Positions 33,635-42,484 of a stretch of DNA of 64,000 nt are shown piece by piece. Within the stretch, counting starts at the first letter, position 1, and each line of letters opens with the position of its first letter. Both the position numbers and the translations under genes were made by a program. This DNA is from Cellulomonas chitinilytica (GTDB taxonomy: Bacteria; Actinomycetota; Actinomycetes; Actinomycetales; Cellulomonadaceae). The DNA lies in the NCBI RefSeq assembly GCF_016862675.1, contig NZ_BONK01000007.1:1-64000 (forward strand). The letters are read 5' to 3'. The notes beneath the pieces are model-generated. The model did no database searches and was not told where the DNA came from. It worked only from the letters and a program-made list of their open reading frames with translations.

Positions 33635-34716
33635 GCAGCGTGCAGGAGCCGACCCTCGCAGGGTCCGGCCCGGACGTCGTCCCCGCCCTGGTGGCCGGGG
33701 ACCCGGTGCCCGCCGACGCGGACCGGGGCACCGAGCAGGAGCAGCCGTCGAAGAACCGGAACCGCCGCAAGCAGACCTGGCTGACGCACGACGGCCAGGT
33801 CGTGCGGCCCGTCAAGCAGACGTGGCGGACGGCGCTGCGCCGTGACTGGCAGCTGTACTCGTTCCTCGTCCTGCCGCTCGTGTTCCTCGCCGTGTTCCGG
33901 TACTGGCCGATCCTCGGCAACGTCGTCGCGTTCCGCCGGTTCCGGCCGGGCGGCAGCATGTTCGGCGACGAGTGGGTCGGCCTCTACTACGTGCGGATGT
34001 TCATCAACGACCATCAGTTCTGGCACGCGTTCACGAACACCGTGATCATCGGCCTGCTGACGCTGGTCGTCGTCTTCCCGCTGCCGATCGTGCTGGCCCT
34101 CATGCTCAACGAGGTCCGCTCGCGCTCGTTCAAGCGGGGCATCCAGACGATCTCGTACCTGCCGCACTTCATGTCGGTGGTCATCGTCGCCGGCATCGTG
34201 TTCCAGCTGACGTCCGTCGACGGCACGATCAACCAGCTCATCGAGAAGTTCGGCGGCACGGCCATCACGTTCATGCAGGACCCGAGCTGGTTCCGCACGA
34301 TCTACCTGACGTCCGAGGTGTGGCAGACCGTCGGCTGGGGCACGATCCTCTACCTCGCGGCGCTCACGACCATCGACGAGCAGCTGTACGAGGCGGCCCG
34401 CATCGACGGCGCGAACCGGTGGCGCCAGACCTGGCACATCACGCTGCCCGGCATCCGCCCCACGATGATCGTGCTGCTCATCCTCAACGTCGGGACGTTC
34501 ATGGCGGTGGGCTTCGAGAAGATCCTGCTGCTCTCGAACCCGCTGATCTACTCGACGGCCGACGTCATCTCGACGTACCTGTACCGGGTCGGCATCGTCT
34601 CGAACTCGATCTCCTACGCGACCGCCATCGGCCTGTTCGAGGCCCTCATCGGCGTGACCCTGATCCTGTCCGCGAACGCGATCTCGCGGAAGACCGTAGG
34701 GGCGAGCCTGTGGTGA
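33631..34716 (+). CDS. ABC sugar transporter permease, LplB type
   Basis: 361 residues. The first 75 or so are hydrophilic (a Lys/Arg-rich stretch KNRNRRKQTW), then six membrane helices begin with SFLVLPLVFLAVFRYWPI. The cytoplasmic EAA loop reads EQLYEAARIDGANRWRQTW, the contact site for the ATPase. LplB-type importers carry complex plant oligosaccharides. ATG 33631 overlaps the GH3 stop (ATGA), and the next permease gene overlaps this one by 4 nt. No ATP-binding subunit is encoded nearby. Confidence 0.93.
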   Translation: MSSVQEPTLAGSGPDVVPALVAGDPVPADADRGTEQEQPSKNRNRRKQTWLTHDGQVVRPVKQTWRTALRRDWQLYSFLVLPLVFLAVFRYWPILGNVVAFRRFRPGGSMFGDEWVGLYYVRMFINDHQFWHAFTNTVIIGLLTLVVVFPLPIVLALMLNEVRSRSFKRGIQTISYLPHFMSVVIVAGIVFQLTSVDGTINQLIEKFGGTAITFMQDPSWFRTIYLTSEVWQTVGWGTILYLAALTTIDEQLYEAARIDGANRWRQTWHITLPGIRPTMIVLLILNVGTFMAVGFEKILLLSNPLIYSTADVISTYLYRVGIVSNSISYATAIGLFEALIGVTLILSANAISRKTVGASLW

Positions 34717-35663
34717 CCACCGACCTCACGAACCAGCCGACCCCGGCCGACGCCGTCGCCCGCCTCGGGCGGCCCGGCAAGGGCACGCGCGTGAAGGACT
34801 CCCGCGGGTACCGGGCGTTCCGCGTCGTCAACGGCGCCCTGCTCGTGATCCTCGCGGCGCTCGTGCTGTACCCGTTCGTCAACATCGTCGCGCAGGCGTT
34901 CAGCTCCGAGGCGTACATCACGACGGGCCAGGTCAACCTGGTCCCGCGCGGGTTCAACCTCGTCACGTTCCAGGTGGTGCTGGGCGACCCGATGTTCTGG
35001 CGGAACTACCGCAACACCGTGGAGTACACGGTCGTGGCGACCGCCATCGCGATGGCCCTCACGACGACCTACGCGTACGCGCTGTCGAAGGCGCACCTCA
35101 AGGGCCGCAAGTTCTTCATCGGCGTCGCCGTCGCGACCATGTTCTTCAACGGCGGCCTCATCCCGAACTACATCCTCATCAGCCACCTCGGGTTCCGGAA
35201 CACCCTGTGGGCGATCGTGCTCCCCAACGCGATCAGCATCTTCAACCTGCTGGTGATGAAGTCGTTCTTCGAGAACTTCCCGAGCGAGCTCGAGGAGGCC
35301 GCGCAGATCGACGGGATGAGCACCTACGGGGTGTTCTTCAAGGTCGTCCTGCCGCTGAGCAAGGCCGTGGTCGCGACGATGCTGCTGTTCTACGCGGTGT
35401 CGTTCTGGAACGGCTGGTTCGGGGCCTTCCTCTACATGGACGACCCGAACCTGTACCCGGTGACCGTGTACCTGCGCAACCTCATGGCGGGCGTCACCGG
35501 GGGCACCTCGATCCAGGGTGGCGGCACCGACAACCTCACCCAGATCGGCGCCAACGTGCAGGCCGTGACGATGCTCCTCACCGTCCTGCCCATCATCTGC
35601 CTCTACCCGTTCATCCAGAGGTACTTCGTGTCGGGCGTGATGCTCGGCGCGGTGAAGCAATGA
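34713..35663 (+). CDS. ABC sugar transporter permease, YtcP/LplC type
   Basis: 316 residues with six predicted membrane helices, the first at about VNGALLVILAALVLYPFVNI. The EAA loop is ELEEAAQIDGMSTYGVFFKV. It is the second permease of the importer. GTG 34713 overlaps the upstream stop (GTGA); GTG 34710 just before it is an alternative. The solute-binding lipoprotein gene follows after 76 nt. Confidence 0.93.
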   Translation: MTTDLTNQPTPADAVARLGRPGKGTRVKDSRGYRAFRVVNGALLVILAALVLYPFVNIVAQAFSSEAYITTGQVNLVPRGFNLVTFQVVLGDPMFWRNYRNTVEYTVVATAIAMALTTTYAYALSKAHLKGRKFFIGVAVATMFFNGGLIPNYILISHLGFRNTLWAIVLPNAISIFNLLVMKSFFENFPSELEEAAQIDGMSTYGVFFKVVLPLSKAVVATMLLFYAVSFWNGWFGAFLYMDDPNLYPVTVYLRNLMAGVTGGTSIQGGGTDNLTQIGANVQAVTMLLTVLPIICLYPFIQRYFVSGVMLGAVKQ

Positions 35664-35739
35664 CGCCCGTGTTCGTCCCCCTTCCCCTCCCCATCCCCTC
35701 CGGTGCAGGACGACGGAGTTCCACCTCCCAAGGAGAATC

Positions 35740-37404
35740 ATGAGGTCAGCAAGAAAGCGCATGGGTGCGGCCGCCTCGGTCGCGGTGCTCGCGCTCACCC
35801 TCACGGCGGCGTGCTCGTCGAACGACGACGCGACGTCCGAGCCGTCCGCCACCGAGGCCGGGCTCCCCGCCGCGCAGCGCGTCGGCGCGATGGACGACTT
35901 CAAGGTCGGCACGGACTTCGTCGCGTCGGAGCCGGTGACGTTCAGCGTCCTGTACCGCGACCACCCGAACTACCCGCTGAACCAGGACTGGCTGTTCCTC
36001 AGCCAGCTCAAGGACAAGAACAAGGTCAGCTTCGACCTGACGAGCGCGCCGCTGAGCGACTGGGACGCGAAGAAGTCGCTCATCATCAGCGCCGGTGACG
36101 CCCCCGAGCTCATCCCCGTCACGTACCCCGGCCAGGAGACGCAGTTCGTGTCCGGCGGGACGCTGCTGCCCATCAGCGACTACGTGAAGTACATGCCGAA
36201 CTTCCAGGCCCGCGTGAAGGACTGGGACCTGCAGCCGGCGATCGACAACCTCAAGCAGGCCGACGGCAAGTACTACATGCTGCCCGGCCTCTACCAGTCG
36301 CCCCAGCCGCAGTACTCCATCGCGATCCGTCAGGACGCGTGGGAGAAGGCGGGCATCAAGTCCGACCCGAAGACGTGGGACGACCTCAAGGCCGACCTCG
36401 AGAAGCTCAAGTCCGCGAACCCGGGCGTGTGGCCCATGTCGGACCGGTGGTCGACGACGAACAACAACCCGCTCGGTGCGACGCTGCAGCTCGCGGCGCC
36501 GAACTTCGGCACCGTCGCCGGCTGGGGCTTCGGCAACGGCCTCTGGTACGACCAGGACTCGAAGAAGTACGAGTACGCCGCGTCGACCGACGGCTACAAG
36601 GACCTCGTCTCCTACTTCGCGTCGCTCGTGAAGGACGGCCTGCTCGACCCCGAGTCGCTCACGCAGGACGACGACACCGCGAAGCAGAAGTTCGCCAGCG
36701 GCCAGTCGCTCGCGATCTCCGGCAACACCCAGGAGATCACCTCGTACGCGAAGACGTTCACCGACGCGGGCAACACCGAGGCGAAGGTGCACCTCATCCG
36801 CGTGCCTGCGGGACCCGCGGGTGACAACGTCGCCTCCGGCAGCCGCACGGCGTCGGGCTTCATGATCTCGTCGAAGGCCGCCGAGCAGCCGAACTTCCTC
36901 GCGCTCCTGCAGTTCGCGGACTGGCTGTACTACTCGGACCACGGCCTCGAGTTCGCGAAGTACGGCGTCGAGGGCACCACGTTCACGAACGACGGCGGCA
37001 AGCGGGCCCTCGCGGCGGACGTCGACTGGAACGGCGTGAACCCCACCGGCACCAAGAAGCTCAACGCCGACTTCGGCTTCAGCAACGGCGTGTGGATGCT
37101 CGCCAACGGCTCGACGGACGAGCTCATCCAGGGCCTCAACACCGAGGCGTCGAACGCGTTCGTCAGCGCCATGGCCGACAAGAAGGAGCTGCCGCTGCCG
37201 CCGGCCGCGCCGCTCGACGAGATGCAGCAGGAGCAGATCACGCTCCTGCAGGCCGCGCTCAACGACTCGGTCACGCAGAACACGGCCGCGTTCATCCTCG
37301 GCCAGCGCCCGATGTCCGACTGGGACAAGTGGCAGACGGAGCTCAAGGGGCTCAACGTCGACCAGTACGTCGACACGTTCAACCAGGCGCTGGCAGCCAA
37401 GTGA
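35740..37404 (+). CDS. Extracellular solute-binding lipoprotein of an oligosaccharide ABC importer
   Basis: 554 residues. A lipoprotein signal (MRSARKRMG, hydrophobic core, lipobox LTAAC) anchors it to the outer face of the membrane. The mature protein has the large two-domain LplA-type fold, longer than typical maltose-type binding proteins, which suits long or branched oligosaccharides. The ribosome-binding site AAGGAGA is strong, consistent with high expression of the binding protein. A 13-bp hairpin directly downstream marks the end of the transport unit. Confidence 0.93.
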   Translation: MRSARKRMGAAASVAVLALTLTAACSSNDDATSEPSATEAGLPAAQRVGAMDDFKVGTDFVASEPVTFSVLYRDHPNYPLNQDWLFLSQLKDKNKVSFDLTSAPLSDWDAKKSLIISAGDAPELIPVTYPGQETQFVSGGTLLPISDYVKYMPNFQARVKDWDLQPAIDNLKQADGKYYMLPGLYQSPQPQYSIAIRQDAWEKAGIKSDPKTWDDLKADLEKLKSANPGVWPMSDRWSTTNNNPLGATLQLAAPNFGTVAGWGFGNGLWYDQDSKKYEYAASTDGYKDLVSYFASLVKDGLLDPESLTQDDDTAKQKFASGQSLAISGNTQEITSYAKTFTDAGNTEAKVHLIRVPAGPAGDNVASGSRTASGFMISSKAAEQPNFLALLQFADWLYYSDHGLEFAKYGVEGTTFTNDGGKRALAADVDWNGVNPTGTKKLNADFGFSNGVWMLANGSTDELIQGLNTEASNAFVSAMADKKELPLPPAAPLDEMQQEQITLLQAALNDSVTQNTAAFILGQRPMSDWDKWQTELKGLNVDQYVDTFNQALAAK

Positions 37405-37425
37405 GCTGACACCGCCTCCCTGACG

Positions 37426-37466
37426 GCCGGCCCCGCGCACCCATTCCCCTCCGGCGCGGGGCCGGC
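37426..37466 (+). terminator. Hairpin after the solute-binding protein gene
   Basis: GCCGGCCCCGCGC (37426-37438) pairs perfectly with 37454-37466 across a 15-nt loop, 22 nt after the stop. It may terminate transcription or stabilise the upstream message, with partial read-through into the GH42 gene. Confidence 0.7.
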
Positions 37467-37467
37467 T

Positions 37468-37537
37468 GTCGCCGTCCCCCACGTCGTCGCCGTCCCCCAC
37501 GTCGTCGCCGTTCTCACGTCGTCGCCGTTCTCACGTC
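37468..37537. repeat. 17-18-nt tandem repeat, four copies
   Basis: Two 18-nt units (GTCGCCGTCCCCCACGTC) are followed by two 17-nt variants containing TTCTCAC in the middle. They lie between the hairpin and the GH42 start. Confidence 0.8.
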
Positions 37538-37570
37538 GTCGCAGCCATCGCCGCCCTGGAGCCGCCGCTC

Positions 37571-39613
37571 ATGACCATCTCGCCCCAGGTCCGCTACGGC
37601 GGCGACTACAACCCCGAGCAGTGGCCCCGTGAGGTGTGGGACGCCGACCACGCGGCGTTCGGCCTCGCGGGCATCACGACGCTGACGGTCGGGGTGTTCG
37701 CGTGGGCGCACCTGCAGCCCGCGGAGGACCGGTACGACTTCACGACGCTCGACGCGATCGTGGACCGCGCCGCGACGGAAGGACGGGACGTCGTCCTGGC
37801 GACGCCCAGCGGGGCGATGCCGCCGTGGCTCGCGCGGGCGCACCCGGACGCGTGCCGGGTCGACTTCGAGGGCCGCCGGCACGTGTACGGCCAGCGGCAC
37901 AACCACTGCCCGTCGTCGCCGGCGTTCCGGCGGCTGTCCGTCGAGCTCGCCGGGCGGCTGGCCGAGCGGTACGGCGACCACCCGGCGGTCGTCGCGTGGC
38001 ACGTGGGGAACGAGTACGGCGGCGCCTGCTACTGCAACCTGTGCGCTGCCGAGTTCCGCGCGTGGCTGCGGGCGAGGTACGGCACGCTCGACCGGCTGAA
38101 CGACGCGTGGAACACCACGTTCTGGTCGCACACGTTCACCGACTGGGACGAGATCCAGCCGCCGAACGCCCTCTCCGAGCACTGGCGCGGCCCGAACCAC
38201 ACGGCGTTCCAGGGCATCACGCTCGACTACCGCCGGTTCATGTCGGACGCGCTGCTCGGCGGGTTCGTCGCCGAGAAGGCCGCGATCCGCGCGCACGTGC
38301 CGGACACCCCCGTCACCACGAACCTCATGGGCCTCTACCAGCCGGTCGACTACCACCGCTGGGCCGAGCACCTCGACCTCGCGACGTGGGACAACTACCC
38401 GCCCGAGGACCCCTCGCCGGTGCGGACGGCCGCCCGGATGGCGCTCGCGCACGGGGCGATGCGCGGGCTGCGCGGCGGGGAGCCCTTCTGGGTCATGGAG
38501 CAGACGCCGTCGACGACCGCGAGCCGCGACGTCAACGCCGTCAAGCGCCCCGGGGTGCTCGGGCTGTGGACGTGGCAGGCCGTCGCGCACGGCGCCGACG
38601 CCACGCTGTTCTTCCAGATGCGGCACTCGCGCGGCGCGTGCGAGAAGTACCACGGCGCCGTCCTCGACCACGCGGGCCGCACGGACACCCGGGTGTTCCG
38701 GGAGGTCGCCGAGCTCGGCGCCCAGCTCGCGACGCTCGGCGACGCGACGCTCGGCGCCCGCACGCCCGCCAGGGTCGCGCTGCTGCTCGACTGGGACTCC
38801 TGGTGGGCCCTGGAGATGTCCGACGGACCCAACCGGAACGTCCGCTACCTCGACGTGCTCGGGGCGTACCACCGGGCGCTGTGGGCGATGAACGCGCTGG
38901 TGGACGTGGTCCCCGTCACCGCGGCGCTCGACGCGTACGACGTGGTCGTCGCCCCCGCGCTGCACATGGTCAAGGGGGACCTCGCGGCCCGGCTCGCCGC
39001 CGTCGTCGAGCGCGGCGGGACTCTGCTGACGACCGCGCTGTCCGGGCGGGTCGACGAGGACGACAACGCGTTCCTCGCCGACGTCCCCGGCCCGCTGCGC
39101 GACCTGCTGGGGATCCGCGTCGAGGAGACCGACGCGCAGCAGCCCGACGTCGCCAACCCCGTCGCCCTCACCCTCGGCCGGCCCGGCGCCACCGCGGTGC
39201 ACGACGCCCGGCACGTCTTCGAGGTCGTCGTCCCCGACCCGGACACCACCGTCCTCGCCACCTACACGGCCGACTTCTACGCCGGTGCGCCCGCCGTCAC
39301 CAGCGCCCGCCACGGCGACGGGGAGGCCTGGTACGTCGCGACGCTGCTCGACGACCGCGGCGTCGCGCGCGTCGTGCGCCACGTGCTCGACCGGCACGGG
39401 CTCGTCGGGCCGCACGCGTCCGACGACGGCGTCGAGGTCGTCGACCGGGTCGCCCCCGACGGGACCCGGCACCGGTTCGTCCTGCACCACGGCACCGCAC
39501 CCATCACCGTGACGTCGCAGGTCAGCGGGGTCGACGTGCTCACCGGCCGCGAGGTGCGCGCCGGTGACCCGCTGGAGCTCGACCCCGCCGCCGTGCTGGT
39601 CCTGCGCACCTGA
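37571..39613 (+). CDS. Beta-galactosidase, glycoside hydrolase family 42
   Basis: 680 residues. The opening RYGGDYNPEQW is diagnostic of GH42. The acid/base Glu148 is in HVGNEYGG and the nucleophile Glu310 is in FWVMEQTPS. Cysteines around residues 113 and 153-158 (ACYCNLC) match the family's structural zinc cluster. Trimerisation and C-terminal beta domains follow. No signal peptide is present, so it cleaves imported galactosides, or alpha-L-arabinopyranosides, as some GH42 enzymes do. It starts a GH42-GH39-DUF624 set on the same strand as the importer. Confidence 0.94.
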   Translation: MTISPQVRYGGDYNPEQWPREVWDADHAAFGLAGITTLTVGVFAWAHLQPAEDRYDFTTLDAIVDRAATEGRDVVLATPSGAMPPWLARAHPDACRVDFEGRRHVYGQRHNHCPSSPAFRRLSVELAGRLAERYGDHPAVVAWHVGNEYGGACYCNLCAAEFRAWLRARYGTLDRLNDAWNTTFWSHTFTDWDEIQPPNALSEHWRGPNHTAFQGITLDYRRFMSDALLGGFVAEKAAIRAHVPDTPVTTNLMGLYQPVDYHRWAEHLDLATWDNYPPEDPSPVRTAARMALAHGAMRGLRGGEPFWVMEQTPSTTASRDVNAVKRPGVLGLWTWQAVAHGADATLFFQMRHSRGACEKYHGAVLDHAGRTDTRVFREVAELGAQLATLGDATLGARTPARVALLLDWDSWWALEMSDGPNRNVRYLDVLGAYHRALWAMNALVDVVPVTAALDAYDVVVAPALHMVKGDLAARLAAVVERGGTLLTTALSGRVDEDDNAFLADVPGPLRDLLGIRVEETDAQQPDVANPVALTLGRPGATAVHDARHVFEVVVPDPDTTVLATYTADFYAGAPAVTSARHGDGEAWYVATLLDDRGVARVVRHVLDRHGLVGPHASDDGVEVVDRVAPDGTRHRFVLHHGTAPITVTSQVSGVDVLTGREVRAGDPLELDPAAVLVLRT

Positions 39614-39662
39614 GCCTCGTCCCGTCCCACCCCCGTCCCACCCCGCAGTCACCGGAGCGCAC

Positions 39663-41327
39663 ATGAGCACCGCCCCCGTCGTCGTCCCCGCCGAGCCGCT
39701 CGGGCCGCTGCCCGACGCGTGGCGCACCTGTGTCGGCACCGGCCGGCTCAACCTCGCGCTGCGCGCCGACTACCGCGAGTCCCTCGCCACCGTCCAGCGG
39801 GACATCGGGTTCCGGTACATCCGCGGCCACGGCCTGCTGTCCGACGACATGGGCGTGTACCGCCCGTACGACCACGACGGCGAGCGGCGCGTCCGGTACG
39901 GCTTCTCGTACGTCGACCAGGTGCACGACACGTTCCTGCAGCTCGGCGTCCGGCCGTTCGTCGAGCTCGGGTTCATGCCGACCGCGCTCGCGTCCGGCGA
40001 CCAGACGGTGTTCTGGTGGAAGGGCAACGTCACGCCGCCGTCGTCCTACGACGAGTGGACCGCGCTCGTCACCGGTCTCGTCCGGCACCTGATCGACCGG
40101 TACGGGATCGACGAGGTCCGCACCTGGCCCATCGAGGTGTGGAACGAGCCGAACCTCGTGAACTTCTGGCAGGGCGCCGACCAGGCCGAGTACCTGCGGC
40201 TGTACGAGGCGACCGCCCGGGCGATCAAGGACGTCGACGCGTCGTTGCAGGTCGGCGGCCCGGCGATCTCGCCCGGCGCCGACGAGTGGTGGGCGCCGTT
40301 CGCCGAGTTCGTGACGAGCCGCGACGTGCCCGTCGACTTCGTCAGCCGGCACGCCTACACGTCCGGGCCCGCGCAGCACGTGCCGTTCGGCGTCTACCAG
40401 ACCCTCGCCGCCCCGCAGACGCTGCTCGACCAGTTCGGGGCACCCCGGCGGCACCTGGCGGGCACCAAGCTCGCCGACCTGCCGGTCCACATCACCGAGT
40501 TCAACACCTCGTACCGGCCCGACAACCCGGTCCACGACACCGCGTACAACGCCGCCTACCTCGCGCCCGTCCTCGCGGGCGGCGGCGACCTCGTCGACTC
40601 GTTCTCCTACTGGACGTTCGCGGACGTGTTCGAGGAGGAGGGGGTGCCCACGTCCCTGTTCCACGGCGGGTTCGGGCTGCTCACCCACCGGCAGGTGCCC
40701 AAGCCGACGTACCACCTGTACGCGTTCATGGCCCGGATGGGCCGGCACGTGCTGGCCCGCGGTGACGACCACCTCGTGTGCGCCGACGACGACGGGCGCG
40801 TGACGGTGCTCGCGTGGCAGCCGGTCGGCGGGACCGAGGGGCCGGCCGCCGACGAACGGCACACGGTGCGACTGTCGCTGCCCGTGCTCCCGGGCGGGCG
40901 GCGCGGGGGGAGCTTCGGGGGGAGCTCCGGGGCAGGCTGCGGGGCAGGCTTCGTGGCCGCGGACGACGACGCGACCGTCTTCGTCGTCCGCGAGCGCGTC
41001 AACGAGCAGGACGGCAACGCGTTCGCCGCGTGGCGCGAGCTCGGCCGCCCGGCGTCCCCGACGGAGCGCGACCTCGACCTGCTGCGCGACCTCGCCCGTC
41101 CCGCGACCTCCCACGCGGCGCTGCCCGTGGCCGGCGGCCGGGTCCAGCTCGACCTCGAGCTCGCGCAGCACGAGGTGACGTTCGTCGAGGTCCGAGCGGT
41201 GCGACCCGACCGGCACGACGGGCTCGACGACCGCCGCCTCCTCGGCGTGTCCGACGACCGGCTCGTCGCCGACCCGCCCGGCCGGGGGCGCGCCGCGCGC
41301 CTCGTGACCGGCGGCACGGCATGGTGA
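39663..41327 (+). CDS. Glycoside hydrolase family 39 protein, probable beta-xylosidase
   Basis: 554 residues. The TIM barrel carries IEVWNEPNL with the acid/base Glu162 and VHITEFNTS with the nucleophile Glu279, in the GH39 arrangement. A C-terminal beta domain follows, with a Gly/Ser-rich run (about 40895-40960) made of GGGGAGCTTC-type repeats and two cysteines. It should release xylose from the non-reducing ends of xylo-oligosaccharides in the cytoplasm. ATG 39663 follows GGAG, 49 nt after the GH42 stop. Confidence 0.92.
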   Translation: MSTAPVVVPAEPLGPLPDAWRTCVGTGRLNLALRADYRESLATVQRDIGFRYIRGHGLLSDDMGVYRPYDHDGERRVRYGFSYVDQVHDTFLQLGVRPFVELGFMPTALASGDQTVFWWKGNVTPPSSYDEWTALVTGLVRHLIDRYGIDEVRTWPIEVWNEPNLVNFWQGADQAEYLRLYEATARAIKDVDASLQVGGPAISPGADEWWAPFAEFVTSRDVPVDFVSRHAYTSGPAQHVPFGVYQTLAAPQTLLDQFGAPRRHLAGTKLADLPVHITEFNTSYRPDNPVHDTAYNAAYLAPVLAGGGDLVDSFSYWTFADVFEEEGVPTSLFHGGFGLLTHRQVPKPTYHLYAFMARMGRHVLARGDDHLVCADDDGRVTVLAWQPVGGTEGPAADERHTVRLSLPVLPGGRRGGSFGGSSGAGCGAGFVAADDDATVFVVRERVNEQDGNAFAAWRELGRPASPTERDLDLLRDLARPATSHAALPVAGGRVQLDLELAQHEVTFVEVRAVRPDRHDGLDDRRLLGVSDDRLVADPPGRGRAARLVTGGTAW

Positions 41328-42025
41328 GCGTCATGAGCCGCGACGCCGAGCGCTTCTCCGAGGTCGGCCGGGGACCGCTGTCCCGGTGGTCGGCGGTCGT
41401 CTACTGGGCGCTGGTCATCGAGGGGCTCGTCGTCCTCACGTCGCTGCCGGGTCTCGTGCTCCTGCTGCTCCTCGACCGGTCGGCGGGCAACGCCCCGCTG
41501 TTCGCCCTCGCCGCCGTGCCCCTGGGGCCGTCGCTGGCGGCCGCCGTCTTCGCGTGGCGGCAGTGGCTCGCGACACCGGCCGGCGACCGTGACCTGACGC
41601 CCGCCCGGCACTACCTGCGCGGCTACCGGCTCAACTGGCGCGACGTGCTCCAGTGGTGGGTGCCGACGCTCGTGCTGCTCGCCGTGCTCGACATCAACGC
41701 GGCGGGGGGCGGGCCGTTCGCGCTGGTGGCCGTGCTGCTCGGGGTCGCGGTGCTGGCCTGGGCCGGGAACGCCCTCGTCCTGTCGTCGGTGTTCGCCTTC
41801 CGGACCCGCGACGTCGCCCGCCTCGCCGCGTACTACCTCGCCGCGAAGCCCGGCTCGGGGCTCGGGGTCGTCGCGCTCGTCGTGATCGGGGGCGGCATCG
41901 CCGTGCTCGCGACCGACTGGCTCCTGCTGCTCCTCCTGTCGGTCCTCGTCCTGCTGCTGGTCCGCAACGCCGGGCCCGTGATCGCCGACGCGAAGGAACG
42001 GTTCGTCCGCCACGACCCGAGCTAG
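41321..42025 (+). CDS. DUF624 (YesL-type) membrane protein
   Basis: 234 residues with five or six hydrophobic segments (for example around residues 24-44 and 190-215). DUF624/YesL proteins are regularly encoded beside LplB-type oligosaccharide importers and are thought to support them, but their mechanism is unknown. The region PARHYLRGYRLNWRDVLQWW is typical. Three in-frame starts (ATG 41321, GTG 41324, ATG 41333) cluster over the GH39 stop; 41324 would give the usual 4-nt overlap. Confidence 0.85.
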   Translation: MVSVMSRDAERFSEVGRGPLSRWSAVVYWALVIEGLVVLTSLPGLVLLLLLDRSAGNAPLFALAAVPLGPSLAAAVFAWRQWLATPAGDRDLTPARHYLRGYRLNWRDVLQWWVPTLVLLAVLDINAAGGGPFALVAVLLGVAVLAWAGNALVLSSVFAFRTRDVARLAAYYLAAKPGSGLGVVALVVIGGGIAVLATDWLLLLLLSVLVLLLVRNAGPVIADAKERFVRHDPS

Positions 42026-42028
42026 CAT
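42023..42028 (+). promoter_or_regulatory. -10 box overlapping the DUF624 stop
   Basis: TAGCAT fits TANNNT and would start transcription about 70 nt before the small gene at 42104. Confidence 0.4.
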
Positions 42029-42103
42029 CGGGCCGAGCCTCGCGCGTCACGATCAGTGCAGACGCACGGAGCACACGCAGGTGCCGGCGGGAGGGGCGAG
42101 CAG

Positions 42104-42436
42104 ATGTCGACCGGCCCGGCTCGTGGCCGCGTCCTCCGCGACCGGCTGTGGGACCTCGACGGTGCCGAGTGGCAGACGCACCTGGGCCGGTGGGCGAGCT
42201 CGCAGGAGGTCACCGACCAGCTGTCGCGCGGGCGCCGTGCGTTCGTTCACGGGCTCGGCCGTCCGTTCCGGTCCGTGACCGGCGCGAGCCTTGACGCGTA
42301 CTGGGCGACCGCCCGCGACCACTTCGAGGTTCCCGGAGAGTCAGGGGCCGATCCGGACAGCGACGGCCTGACGTATGCCGCGCAGGTCTGGAACCGGGGA
42401 GGCGACACCGTCGTCGGCTTCGTCGAGCTCTGCTGA
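42104..42436 (+). CDS. Hypothetical protein
   Basis: 110 residues. ATG 42104 has GGAGGGG 8 nt upstream; an in-frame ATG at 42056 has none. The sequence is soluble and charged, with WDLDGAEWQTHLGRWA near the start and a C-terminus that looks like a small beta unit (TVVGFVELC). I do not recognise the family and no neighbour explains it. It converges on the GH67 gene across a short AGGTC-rich stretch. Confidence 0.65.
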   Translation: MSTGPARGRVLRDRLWDLDGAEWQTHLGRWASSQEVTDQLSRGRRAFVHGLGRPFRSVTGASLDAYWATARDHFEVPGESGADPDSDGLTYAAQVWNRGGDTVVGFVELC

Positions 42437-42484
42437 CGCCGCGATCGCAGCAGGTCAGGTCAGGCCCGGTCAGGTCAGGTCCGG